Assembly: GCA_028564925.1 (NCBI GenBank) | Contig: CM053034.1 | Coordinates: forward strand, 93,829,626 to 93,893,625 | From: Lithobates sylvaticus | Taxonomy: Eukaryota > Chordata > Amphibia > Anura > Ranidae | Length of the DNA: 64,000 nt | Direction of reading: 5' to 3' | In this document: positions 10,901 through 22,222 of the stretch, piece by piece | Layout of the letters: the number at the start of each line of letters is the position of its first letter | Position numbering within the stretch: position 1 is the stretch's first letter | Notes under the pieces: model-generated | The model's database searches: none | Seen by the model: the letters and a program-made list of their open reading frames with translations, nothing else | Told to the model about the DNA's origin: nothing | Made by a program: the position numbers and the translations under genes

Positions 10901-13153
10901 GCTTAAAACCAAGTTAGCATTTTAATAAAAATACTTGATGTGGTAGAGCAGACCAAATGGAATTTGATACAGTTCTGCTGTACTTTCTGTATTTCTGCTG
11001 CAGTAATCAGACAGTATTTCCAGCAAAAAAAAAAAAAAAAACATATACTGATAGCACCTCCATAGCAACATGAGCTTTATAGAAACTGCAGCCAATCCAC
11101 TATAGATTCATATAATTATTATATGTAGATTCATGGCAAACGTTCAAGATGGGAATCAACATGGTAAAGGCATATGTAGAGAAACCGGTTGGATGGCAGA
11201 TGTTGCAATGGATCGCGATCAACAGCCGCTCCTGGGCATGAATAGGTATAGAGCTTTTATACATAGTTACATTGGTCCAAGTTGGACCAATGTAACTATA
11301 CATATGCCATAGCTGGCCGATGCCCCTGGAAAACAAAGAAGTAAACACCACTACTCCAGTGATCTCCACTTGTTTCTGGGCCTGTACTGATCAGCAGGCC
11401 TGAACACAGGAGGTTGGCCACTTGGCACTGGTACCATTTAGAGAATGCTTTGCATTTTTTCTGAAAGAATGCAGATTGGATGAGACGGGGTGTGTGATTT
11501 CACTGCCCCGCCTCAAGCTGGACAATGTAACTTTTATATAAAATATCCATAGCTGGAATTCTTCTTTTAAAAAAAATTCTATAGATTTTTGGTAAATTTT
11601 AACAGACTAAAAGGAAAGCAAATAAGAGGAATTTACTGTTGGAGTTAACATACACTTTTTAGAACCCATTTATACTTGTGCATTGTGGTGACACGTCCTA
11701 AAATACACATGTGAATCTGCTTTGCCACAACGCATACCAACACTCCTGGTCTAGGTGCGGTGTGCTGCAATGCCATCCATTGTGAATGGCACCCAAATAC
11801 ATTGTAAAGTGTAGAGCACAGCACATGTGTTGTGATGCGCTGCATTGTTAAAAAAAGAATAATGCATATTTATTATGTTGTCAGCCCATTCATAATTAAT
11901 GGGCTGCCCTAATGCTACGCATGTTCAGGTGTGCCGTAAGGCATACTAGAATGTGAATCGATCAACTTATGTACAATCACCCCATGAGATTTTCCCCGAT
12001 CAATCAGCATTGCTGGCTGTAGCTGGTGGCGCTAATCATTGTATTGTGACAGCGGGGAAGTCTCCCCACTGCCAGAATACAATAGCTTAGCGGGGAGGAT
12101 TTCCACATCGTGTGTGGATGGGTGAATTTTTTGCTTAACCCGCTGGTTTAATGACAAAAAAAGACCCCTCTCTGGGATACCCAAGCTGTGTAAAAGAAAG
12201 TAGGAATGCAAAAAGGAGGTGATTTATGCTTTGTTTTTGTTATGGAAGGACTGTATTTTGAGAGGGAGGCTTTTCTTGCACAGTAATCATTTCTTGTATC
12301 TGTCAAGTAAAATGCAAATATGTTTTCTTCCTACATTGGTCTACCACTGGGAGAGTCCGGGGGGGGGGGGGGAGATCTGATCCCATTAAAGTCTGAGCCA
12401 GAGGAATGTACCCAGTTTGTGTACAAATTGAGGGCAGCTCTGAAAATCTCTGTCCAACATCTGTGCTAATCCCAAACTTCTAAAGCGTAACTTCAGGCAA
12501 CAAGTCCATCAGGGACCTGAAAATACTCTCCATGTGACATTGCAGCTGGGCTAACATCAAACAACCCACTCAGGTTTTTCTATAATCTCAGAATATAATT
12601 CATTAGCAGCCAGATCTGGTGGGTTTCTCGCAAAGTTTAGGGGGGGGGGGGGGGCACAGACTAGAGGTTCCAGTCCTACTAACAATCTCCAGTGTGGTTG
12701 TGTGTGTTTTTTTTTTTTTTTCTCTTAAAGCCCATTCAGATAGTGAGATGTTGTAAAGGTTGATTCCCAATTATGCTCAAGCAGTAATTCTCCTTTATAA
12801 CATGTCTTGCATTCACTTTTGCACATGCTGATGTATATTGGCAATTTTCCGAATGAAATGAAATATAGCTGAAACCAGTAGTCATATTAAGTTGGTTGCC
12901 AGTTATCAATATGTGATGTAGAAAGAGGCATTTCACTTAACAATGTGAATTTTGGAGGAAACGGGTTACTAAATCCACACGCATGGTACTTCTGGTATTA
13001 TACCAGGATTAAATCGGCAATTCTGTAGCCCAGTCTTAACAAAAAATGCTACATCTGTTTAGCTTACAAGGCTAGTATTTTTGGCAGATTATGTTTGGTG
13101 GCAAAATTATGCCCAAGGCCAATGTAAGAAATGGTATAATTTTTGAGATTTAA
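10901..13153. other. Stretch without a recognised gene
   Basis: Includes a poly(A) run near 11024, poly(G) runs at about 12360 and 12641, poly(T) near 12709 and a fragment of the dispersed repeat described at 3075 (12010-12130). No exon was supported. Confidence 0.4.
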
Positions 13154-13219
13154 AGTAGCACTAAACATGGACTTTCAAGTGATGAGGGTAATCATCCAGG
13201 TCCTGAGCTGCCGAATGGC

Positions 13220-13258
<39 letters not shown>

Positions 13259-13447
13259 CACCCCCCCCCCCCCCCCCCCTCTGCATGACCTAGAGGGTCA
13301 CTCACTTTGCAACGGCACCGTTCATAGAATGCTTCGTAGTATTTTCAATGAACGCAAGGCATTATTTGATTGGACGAGGTGTAGAGTGTGACATCACTGA
13401 CCATCCACTTCACATCGTAATTTTTTTTTTTAAGGTTTAGATATGCT
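13154..13447. mobile_element. TTAA-flanked MITE containing a long poly(C) tract
   Basis: TTAA at 13150-13153 and 13448-13451 flank weakly inverted ends (AGTAGCACTAAAC versus AGCATATCTAAAC). It contains 37 uninterrupted C (13221-13257), then GCA, then about 19 more C. The proline-rich open frame here is an artefact of this tract. Confidence 0.55.
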
Positions 13448-14092
13448 TTAACATCGCTGATTGGTGTACATAGTCCTAAAGCTACCATGTATTTATAAAG
13501 CCGGGTGCACCCTACCCATCCAGATGTTTGCATACTCCACAATAATAAACTGGTTTTATGGAGTGCAGGATAATGTCTACATTGTCCTTATTAACCAGAT
13601 CTAAATATCACTGAACACACTTTTACACATGTGCGGCAATGAGATCCTAACAAAAAAAATTGCATCAGTAAAATAAGCAAAGACGCATGCATAACCCTAA
13701 CCCACAAAAACCGTTCCAACCATACCTCAATATGTTTACATGTTACATAAGGGAAGGACTTGTTGTCCAGGTTCTACTGCACATGCCCACTGCTTGGCAT
13801 ACTCATTCCTTTTGAATGCTTGGAGGTTGTAATTGAGTATAGAAAGGACTGGGCTGATCAGTGCACATTTGCAGTAGAAACTAGGTGCAGCCAAGACTTT
13901 CTGAACAGGCTGAGATTTGCCAGACCAGAACATAAGTCTTACTGTATCTCCAATTATAGTTAACCATTTCCAGGGACAAATATCATATCCACATCCTGAG
14001 ATATACATTTAGTGAAAAACAATAAAATGGGAGGAGATGCTCCCATATAGCAAATAGGACTTTTATGGATATGATGTCACTAAAAAGCAAAA

Positions 14093-14645
14093 TTGCTTAA
14101 ATCATTTTAATTGTATAAACACATATAGATTTGTGAACAACAAGGCTAAAAGCCAATAATATTGTTTTAAGCATAGAGAAGTTCAGTAATCCAATGCGTT
14201 TCGCAGAGCTGTACCTCCGCTTCTTCAGGGAAACTCCAATATGCCTCTAGTTTATCATTAACTTCGAAAAAGACATCATTTAAAATTACAACAATCTATA
14301 TGTGAATTCATCATTTTACAATAGCAATAATCATAACCAATGATGCATACAAAAAATATAATAACGTGCTCACCAATTTAATCAAATTGAGCACGGTTTT
14401 ATTTAATATATTTTTTTCAATTATGAATTCACCTGTAGATTGTTGTGATTTTAATGTCTTTTTGAATTTAATGATCTAAATGCATGTTGAGTTTCCCTGA
14501 AGAAGCGGAGGTACAGCTCTGCCAAACATGTTGAATTACTCTATGCTTATGCTGGAAACAAGTAGTATTGGCTTTTAGCCTTGTGTTCACACATCTATAT
14601 GTGCTTATGATGGTTTTTGCATATGTTTATACAATCGCCTTAACA
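14093..14645. mobile_element. Foldback element with arms of about 220 bp
   Basis: The left arm includes ACAAGGCTAAAAGCCAATA and GCAGAGCTGTACCTCCGCTT. The right arm has the same words inverted (AAGCGGAGGTACAGCTCTGC and TATTGGCTTTTAGCCTTGTG). Pairing continues inward to a loop of roughly 100 bp near 14315-14415. No open frame is of interest. Outer ends are approximate, and no target duplication was assigned. Confidence 0.8.
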
Positions 14646-14831
14646 AAATGCATGCTAACACAATACATCAGAATGTTGAGGTATGAATGGGGTTAAAAGT
14701 GAAGTTGTCCTTTTTAAGTTCTGCATATGTATAGTTCAGGTAGACACATGGGGATATAAGTAAATGATTAGTTTTTGGTATCCATTAAAGTTTGCGGATT
14801 TCCTAAATTAAATACAAGGTTGAAAGGTTCC

Positions 14832-14866
<35 letters not shown>

Positions 14867-15324
14867 ATTGGAAGATGCGAACATATTTCCCAGTCGCATA
14901 CTTTCGTTCTAAAAACAAGCCTGGCGTCTGCTGTGGTAATATTTCTGTGCCTTGTCATGGCGTGTTGGGTGTCAGAATGTCAGGAGAGAAGACAGATGTA
15001 GTCAGGATTTTTCTGCAGGGCTGTCACACTTTTATAACCTAGTTTTAGGAAACCTTTTCCATACCATATCATAAAAGGAAGTGGGTGTGGACTAAAAATT
15101 TTGTGGAAAAACGTGGTTGCACAGTCTGACATTTGTGCAAAATCTACCATCATAAATGTAGAGCGAGGGCCCGCCTGAACACTGGATTTAAATCTGGTCA
15201 GGAAGGTCTTGCGGAATCTGTGAATTTTTGCTTATTCAACACCTTAGGGGTAAACAAAGTTTATTGTTAATCTTTAAGCATTGGCTGGCCGTTGCGCACA
15301 GTTAATCAGGATTCTACCTACAGT
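14646..15324. other. Stretch without a recognised gene
   Basis: Contains a 25-nt poly(T) run near 14839. No exon or element end was recognised. Confidence 0.4.
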
Positions 15325-16937
15325 TTAACCACTTGACCACTGGGCACTTAAACACCCTTAATAACCAGACCAATTTTCAGCTTTCGGTGCTCTCACACTT
15401 TGAATGACAATTACTCATTCATACAACACTGTACCCATATGAAATTTTTGTCCTTTTTTTCACACAAATAGAGCTTTCTTTTGGTGGTATTTAATCACCT
15501 CTGGGTTTTTTATTTTTTGCGCTATAAAAGAAAAATGACTGAAAATTCAGTAAAAAAATGAATTTTTCTTCGTTTTTGTTATAAAATTTAGCAAATTTGT
15601 AATTTTTCTTGATAAATTTTGGCCAAAATTTATACTGCTACATATCCTTGGTAAAAATAAGTACAAATTGGGGTATATTATTTGGTCTTTGTGAAAGTTA
15701 TAGAGTCCACAAGCTATGGTGCCAATATCTGAAAATTGATCACACCTGAAGTTCTGACGGCCTATCTCATTTCTTGAGACCCTAACATGCCATAAAAGTA
15801 CAAATACCCCCCAAATGACCCCTTTTTGGAAAGAAGATATTCCAAGGTATTTGGAAAGAGGCATCGTGAGTTTTTTGAAGTTGTCATTTTTTTCCCACAA
15901 TTCTTTGCAATATCAAGATTTTTAAAAAATTTTTTTTTTTTTTCACAAAATTGTCATATTAGCAGGTTATTTCTCACACACAGCATATGCATACCACAAA
16001 TTACACCCCAAAACACATTCTGCTATTACTCCTGAGTACGGCGATACCACATGTGTGAGACTTGTACACAGCGTGGCCACATACAGAGGCCCAACATGCA
16101 GGGAGCACCATCAGGTGTTCTGGAGCACCCAGGCCAATTCTGACATTTCTCTCCTACATGTAAAAATCATCATTTATTTGCTAGAAAATTACATAGAACC
16201 CCAAAATATTATATATGTTTTTTTAGCAAAGACCCTAGAGAATACAATGGCGGTCGTTGCAACTTTTTATCTAGCATGGTACTTGCGCAGCAATTTTTCG
16301 AACGTGTTTTATTTGGAAAAAAAATGTTTTGTGCTTTACAAAAAACAAAACTGTAAATTTAGCCCAATGTTTTTGCATAATGTGAAAGATGAAGTTACGC
16401 CGAGTAAATAGATACCCAACATGTCACGTTTCAAAATTGCACACACTCGTGAAATGGCGCCAAACTTCGCTACTTTAAAAATCCCCATAGGCTTTAATTT
16501 TGTTTACTGGTTACATGTTTTGAGTTACAGAGGAGGTCTAGGACCAAAATTATTGTTCTCGCTCTAACGTTCGCAGCGATACCTCACATGTGTGGTTTGA
16601 ACACCGTTTTCATATGTGGGCGGGACTTACGTATGCGTTCGCTTCTGCGTGCGAGCACAAGGGGACAGGGACGCTTTAAAAAAATATATATATATTTTAT
16701 TGTTCATTTTACTTTATTTATTTTAGTTTGACCCTTTTTTTTCCTCCCAAAAAATGTTTTGATCACTTTTATTCCTATTACAAGGAATGTAAACATCCCT
16801 TGTAATAGGAATATGGCATTACAGGTCCTCTTTACAGTGAGATATGGGGTCAATAAGACCCCACATCTCACCTCTAGGCTGGAAAGCCTGAAATAAAAAA
16901 AAAAAAAACGATCCTGGCTTTGATCGTAGCGAGTATC

Positions 16938-17560
16938 GCAGGGTATTGTTGGGTATTGCAGAGTATCGCCGGGTATTGCAGAGTATCGCCGGGTATTGCA
17001 GAGTATCGCCGGGTATTGCAGAGTATCGCCGGGTATTGCAGAGTATCGCCGGGTATTGCAGAGTATCGCCGGGTATTGCAGAGTATCGCCGGGTATTGCA
17101 GAGTATCGCCGGGTATTGCAGAGTATCGCCGGGTATTGCAGAGTATCGCCGGGTATGGTAGAGTATGGTAGAGTATCGCCGGGTATGGTAGAGTATCGCC
17201 GGGTATGGTAGAGTATCGCCGGGTATCGCCGGGTATCGCCGGGTATGGCAGGGTATGGCAGGGCATGGCAGGGTATGGCAGGGTATGGCAGAGTATGGCA
17301 TGGTATGGCAGGGTATGGCGGGGTATGGCAGAGTATTGGGGGGGGTATGGCAGAGTATCGCATGGTATGGCAGAGTATTGCGGGGGGGTATGGCAGAGTA
17401 TTGCGGGGGGGTATGGCAGAGTATTGCGGGGGGGTATGGCAGAGTATTGCGGGGGGTATGGCAGAGTATTGCGGGGGGGTATGGCAGAGTATTGCGGGGG
17501 GTATGGCAGAGTATTGAGGGGGGGTATGGCAGAGTATTGCGGGGGGGTATGGCAGAGAAT
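16938..17560. repeat. Minisatellite with 20-, 10- and 23-bp unit zones
   Basis: From about 16960 to 17155 the unit is GAGTATCGCCGGGTATTGCA. Between about 17160 and 17330 it collapses to 10-mers such as GGGTATGGCA. From 17330 to 17560 it is a unit of about 22-23 bp with a run of six or seven G followed by TATGGCAGAGTATTGC. All zones are built from the same 10-mer theme, which shows successive rounds of amplification. Confidence 0.95.
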
Positions 17561-17664
17561 CCATCCATCCATGCTCAGCCATCCCTCCATACCCTGCAAT
17601 ACCCAGCAATACACTGAAGGCTATTGCTGGGTATGGGGGGATGGCTGAGCATGGATGGATGGAT
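17559..17664. repeat. Inverted repeat at the minisatellite edge
   Basis: ATCCATCCATCCATGCTCAG at the left is mirrored by CTGAGCATGGATGGATGGAT at the right. The arms continue through CCATCCC/GGGATGG and CCCAGCAATA/TATTGCTGGG, leaving a short central loop. It could form a cruciform of nearly 50 paired bases with interruptions. Confidence 0.85.
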
Positions 17665-17753
17665 CGGTGGTGGCAGAGCAGGCTGTGGGCACTACAGATC
17701 CCGCCCACAGCACTGCTGCCACCGATCCCTCCCCCTCCCCCTCTCCTCTCATA

Positions 17754-18045
17754 CTGTACCGATCGGTACAGAGAGAGGAGGAGAGAGGAACCGGCGTCAT
17801 CAAATGACGCCGGTTTGCTTACATGTGATCACTCCGTCATTTGACGGAGCGATCACGTGGTAAACGGCCGCGATGAGCGGCCGTTTACCGTGATCCATGA
17901 TCCGCCGGGTCCTCTGGACCCGGCGATCATGGATGCTCTCGAGTGCGCGCACCAGGGGGCGCGCAAGAGCAGAATTCTGTGAGGCCGTTAATTAACGGCC
18001 TCCCAGAGTTAAGCAACCGCCCTGTAGCCGTTTTTCGGCTATGGG
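17754..18045. repeat. Chain of consecutive short hairpins
   Basis: Near-perfect inverted repeats follow one another: 17754-17771 (CTGTACCGATCGGTACAG), 17789-17815, 17825-17856, 17859-17889, 17894-17933, 17944-17965 and 17981-18002, plus a small AGCCG/CGGCT pair near 18026-18040. Spacers are short. The chain occupies the right end of the TTAA element and is GC-rich with many CpG. Confidence 0.9.
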
Positions 18046-18280
18046 CCGGTTGCTAACTGGTTAAAGGAGCAGTAACAAGCCATGAGCTGCTAAAACCATC
18101 ACTACCATATAGACCATGTTAAACTTTAAGTGCCTTCAAAATCGTACCCCCGCCATACATTCCACCTTTTGTAAATCTAGCAGAGTGAAGTGTTTAGGAC
18201 CGGCTCAGAGACGCGCTGATTCAGTTTGGTGTAGATTTCAGAGGCTCTTCTTGTGGCTTTTAGCCAAAGCGTGCTATTAA

Positions 18281-18514
18281 AGTGGAACTAAACTACAGTT
18301 TTATATACAAAATCGCTGGCAGGCAATTTTCATTGCAGTAGAGACTCTCTGCTCCAGAGAAAGATCGTACTTGCTAGCCAGCAATGTCTTTGAATGTCCT
18401 CTGAGATGCGCATGTGCAGGAGGTACTTCACCCCGGGCCAGCCAATCATGGTATGCTTAGAATGGGGGTGGGAGCAGCTTTAGGTATAGTTGGTAGTTGA
18501 CTGGAATTCTACTT
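18281..18514. mobile_element. Short TTAA-flanked MITE
   Basis: TTAA at 18277-18280 and 18515-18518. The ends read AGTGGAACTAAAC and, inverted, AGTAGAATTCC. The right TTAA is also the left TTAA of the next element. Confidence 0.55.
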
Positions 18515-18518
18515 TTAA

Positions 18519-18840
18519 AGTGGGAGTAAACTCCCTTGCTTGATTTTTGCCTATAATAAGGCTTGCCTAATAGATACAATATCTCCTAAACGTGCACCGT
18601 TTTGGAGATATTTACTTTTAGAAGTAGCCAGTGACGTCACTGGTGCATATACTCTGAAGGTATGGCATATCCATTCCTTCAGAGCCCTGTGCCGCAAACA
18701 GCAACTCCTGCACACGTGTGAGAGTGATGTCATCGCGACTAGGCCATTGGTACTGTCTGCGGCAGCCCGCAAACCCGGAAGAAAGATAAGATGGAAGCGC
18801 CTACAGCGGTTTGTTTTCAGATAAGTCTATCATAATGTGA
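18519..18840. mobile_element. MITE of the AGTGGGAGTAAACTCCC family, one end clear
   Basis: Starts right after TTAA (18515-18518) with AGTGGGAGTAAACTCCC. The rest, including ATATCTCCTAAACGTGCACC and CAGTGACGTCACTGG, is the reverse complement of the copy at 33728-34137. The right end is degraded and approximate. The palindromic TGACGTCA is a perfect CRE-type octamer. Confidence 0.6.
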
Positions 18841-19085
18841 TTGCCCAGGGCCCAATTTCTTATTTTTTTTGGTAGAATTCCCAGATAAACTTCTGTTTCT
18901 GTTTTAAATGTATTCAAAATGGTGCATTCGGTAATGTGTATTTTTTTTTTTTTTTTTTTTCACTTTTTGCCTATCTAGAGGTTGCAAATTACCTCTTAAG
19001 AGCAGCGTCCTATCTATCCTTCCCTTTTTTTCACAGTCCAAGCACTGGGTGTTTGGCTGTCATTTGCTCAGTTTTCGAGCCAGCA

Positions 19086-19140
<55 letters not shown>

Positions 19141-19153
19141 GATAAAGTCCATG

Positions 19154-19189
<36 letters not shown>

Positions 19190-20680
19190 CCTATAAATGC
19201 AAGCAGAATGCAGATGGAGGAAGTTGTATTTGTCCATTGACACAAGCTCAAGGCCCAGAAACACAGGCCCTTTTTTTGCTTTTTTGTTTTTCCATGCCAG
19301 ATTGACTTAAGCTGGTTATGGTAGCTGCGGCCTTGCAGTTTTTTTCCCTAAGAACCCAAAAAAACCTAGGGTCTTATGTATTACTGCGTAGCTCGTTATT
19401 TCCCTGGGGATGCATTTACACAGTAACTTTTCCCACGCCGCCTCTCCACTTCATCCAATCGGAGAATGCTTTGCATGAAGTGAGAAAATGGAAAGCGATC
19501 ACAGAATGTCACCAGTGCTGAGCTGCCAACGTCCTGTGCTAAGAATGGAGCAACCGCTTAACACGGGACCTGGAAGCTAGTGGAGATCAGTGTTGTAGTA
19601 GTGATTTCTAGCTTCGAGAGCAGCATTTCTCACCCAGGAAAAAGCTACGGATTACTTGCACTAACCTCCCAATTGTTGGTGCCTGCATAGTTGCAGGGCC
19701 GACGTCACTTGGCAGAGCCAGCCGCATGATTGCAAGGTTGTCATTCCGGCCTCGCCATGTCCAAGATGGACCAATGAAACTATGTAAAAATATCCATAGA
19801 TTAAGGTTTAAGTTTTGATATCCTACTACCCTGTCATTGCTATGTGGTTCTTTGTATTGGTCACCTTCAGTGCTGTATTTCAGGTTGGCAGCCTTAAAAT
19901 CTACCAGCTGTTAAGTTTCAGCCAGGCCCCCTTTATTGTCCCTCATCTTTTACTATAACCTGTTCCCTGTTTTTTGCTTTTTCTGCCAGCGTACTAGAAC
20001 AAGCACAGCCAGTGTCGCTCTTTCAGGAATGTTCACACCCACTAGAAGCGCACAATGTTTCTTGGTGGCATTAAATGTCAGGCATGGGAGGGAGGGGGAT
20101 ATAGGCTGTGTGACAATATTTACCCTTTAGTCAACCACATCCCCCAGTCACACAAAATGAAAGACCGTCTCTATCTGAGAGCTTAAAAATAAGCCCACTT
20201 GAGTCGTACTCCCCTCCTTTCAGGTTAATTTAGGACTTTACAGTCTATACGGAAATCGGTATTGAAAGATGGCTGCATTGTTAACATATGTTGGGTGCAT
20301 TTTTACTTGGAAGGCATATAGTGCGAGTTAAATACTCCAAAGTATAGCGTGTAATGGCGTTAAGTTGTAATCCTTATAAAGATATTTCAATTTTTTTGAC
20401 TTGCAGCATATCCTATTCAATTCAGTTGAATAGAGAAACCTTAAAAATCTGTTGCATAGAATGCAAGAACACATCACATCATACAATCTCATAAACAAAG
20501 TGCTATTACATATATCACAATATAATGGTGAATATGACTGCCGCAAACACCGATAAGCATATCTGTTGCTAGAAGCTGTGTGAGCAATGGTGTTGCGCTG
20601 TCAATATAGGAAATCGTGCAAACCTATACAGTAACATATGTACAAAATAATTCATAAAGACAAATATATATGCATTGCTT
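18841..20680. other. Stretch without a recognised gene; simple repeats
   Basis: Poly(T) near 18940, (GT)n at about 19090-19138 and a 35-nt poly(T) at 19155-19189. The rest (19190-20680) shows no supported exon. Phrases near 19400-19800 such as ATCCAATCGGAGAATGCTTT suggest another degraded MITE. Confidence 0.4.
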
Positions 20681-20681
20681 C

Positions 20682-21134
20682 TCTAATATCCATAAACTCA
20701 AAGTGACTAAAGTATTGAAATAAAATTCCCAATGTTGTCCCTATGAATCCAAATGTGCAGCTGCAATAAAGTGCTCCAATTCTTCCACATTCCAAAAAGG
20801 GATTGGTGTCTCTTCCTCTAGTGTAATTGACACCTCAGTGCTCACAAGCCTCTCACCTTACTGCTGTAAGGTAAACAGCATTGGGTGTAGATAACTCTCC
20901 TAGGGGATCCTTGTGCCTCCACTTATCTCTGGGGATCTCTTTGCAATGGATGCAGCCCTTAGAACTGGACATATGGCAATACCTCCTTTTTAAAAGTTAT
21001 CCTGGGGTCCAACCATGGGGGAAGTCTAAGGTGCTTTATTGCAGCTGCACTTTTGGATTCTTGGTGACAACACTGGGATTTTATTTCAATACTTTTTTTA
21101 GTCCCTTTATTGAGTTTATGGATATTATAGAAGA
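20682..21134. mobile_element. Foldback element with arms of about 95 bp
   Basis: TAATATCCATAAACTCAAAG and AATGTGCAGCTGCAATAAAG on the left are mirrored by CTTTATTGCAGCTGCACTTT and TTTATGGATATTATAG on the right. The loop is about 260 bp. The right arm runs straight into a (TA)n tract. Confidence 0.75.
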
Positions 21135-21138
21135 GGAG

Positions 21139-21255
<117 letters not shown>

Positions 21256-21293
21256 CACACATACACACACACTGTGTGTGTGTATATAATTTT

Positions 21294-21329
<36 letters not shown>

Positions 21330-21444
21330 ATTTTGTTTTATAAGTTTACACAATTTATTTCCTATAAGCTGCGGTTTCCAAAGCGAGCAAAGTCTTTTTT
21401 TTTTTTTTTTTTTTTTTTGAGAGGTATAGACTCCAGAGAGCGAG

Positions 21445-21598
21445 TTGTTGTTATTATTATTATTATTATTCAGGATTTATATAGCGCCAACAGTTTACGT
21501 AGCGCTTTACAACTTAAGGGTAGACAGTACAAATACAATACACTTAATACAGTAGGAATCGGAGGGCCCTGCTCCTTAGAGCTTACAATCTAAGAGGT
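21445..21598. repeat. Dispersed repeat joined to (TTA)n
   Basis: A TTATTATTATTATT run is followed by CAGGATTTATATAGCGCCAA, ACAGTTTACGTAGCGC and AGGGCCCTGCTCCTTAGAGC. The same junction starts at 1207. The TTA run may be the 3' tail of a minus-strand LINE or SINE. Confidence 0.55.
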
Positions 21599-21599
21599 A

Positions 21600-22070
21600 T
21601 CATATTTCCCCTGTACAAATCATTAGTAAGACCTCATCTGGAATATGCAGTTCCATTTTGGGCACCAGTTCACAAAAAGGATATCTGGGAACTGGAGAAA
21701 GTGCAGAGAAGGGCAACCAAACTGATAAGAGGCATAGAGGAACTTTTGGCTATGAGGAAAGATTAGAGGAACTGAATTTATTCTCTCTTGAGAAGAGGAG
21801 ATTAAGGGGGGATATGATCAACGTGTACAAATATATAAGGGGTCCATATAGTGAACTTGGTGTTGAGTTATTCACTTTACGGAGACACAGAGGACAAGGG
21901 GGCACTCTTTACACCTAGAGGAAAAGAGATTTAATCTCCAAATACGGAAAGGTTTCTACACAGTAAGAGCTGTGAAAATGTGGAATAGACTCCCTCCAGA
22001 GGTGGTTCTGGCCAGCTCAGTAGATTGCTTTAAGAAAGGCCTGGATTCTTTCCTAAATGTACATGCACAG
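21600..22070 (+). pseudogene. L2/CR1-type LINE ORF2 C-terminal fragment
   Basis: Conceptual reading gives phrases typical of the end of L2/CR1-clade reverse transcriptase ORFs: [48 protein letters not shown] and [11 protein letters not shown]. The fragment lies on the + strand and spans more than one frame. Its upstream reverse transcriptase core is absent. A stop follows near 21918, and homology-like text (AGAGCTGTGAAAATGTGGAA) runs on to about 22070. It is a dead 5'-truncated LINE copy. Confidence 0.8.
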
Positions 22071-22191
22071 GCAAACTTACAGCTCAGTTTGCCACAGTGA
22101 ACAAATGTGGCAGGGGAGGAGCCTGCAGATAAGCGGAGCTTACCCATTTGGGTGGCGCTCCACTTTTAAGGCCTTGTTCATATGGGGCATA

Positions 22192-22222
<31 letters not shown>

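Larger units (their letters stand above)
15329..18060. mobile_element. 2.7-kb TTAA-flanked non-autonomous element
   Basis: TTAA at 15325-15328 and 18061-18064 flank weakly inverted ends (CCACTTGACC and, reading inward from the right, CCAGTTAGCAACC). The first 600 bp match the copy at 63200-64000 closely by eye. Three parts are visible: an AT-rich conserved segment (15329-16700), a minisatellite (about 16938-17560) and a GC-rich hairpin-dense segment (17559-18060). Long open frames are produced by the minisatellite and are not genes. No transposase was recognised. It is likely mobilised by a piggyBac- or Kolobok-type enzyme, by inference from TTAA. Confidence 0.75.

Noticed and set aside
16938-17160. 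CRISPR-like regular array
   Set aside because: There are no unique spacers, units are only 20 bp, and the context is a vertebrate genome; it is a minisatellite.
16704-17708. 334-codon minus-strand open frame and several overlapping long frames
   Set aside because: They are produced by the 10-mer based minisatellite, which lacks stops in several frames. Composition is purely repetitive and no domain is present.
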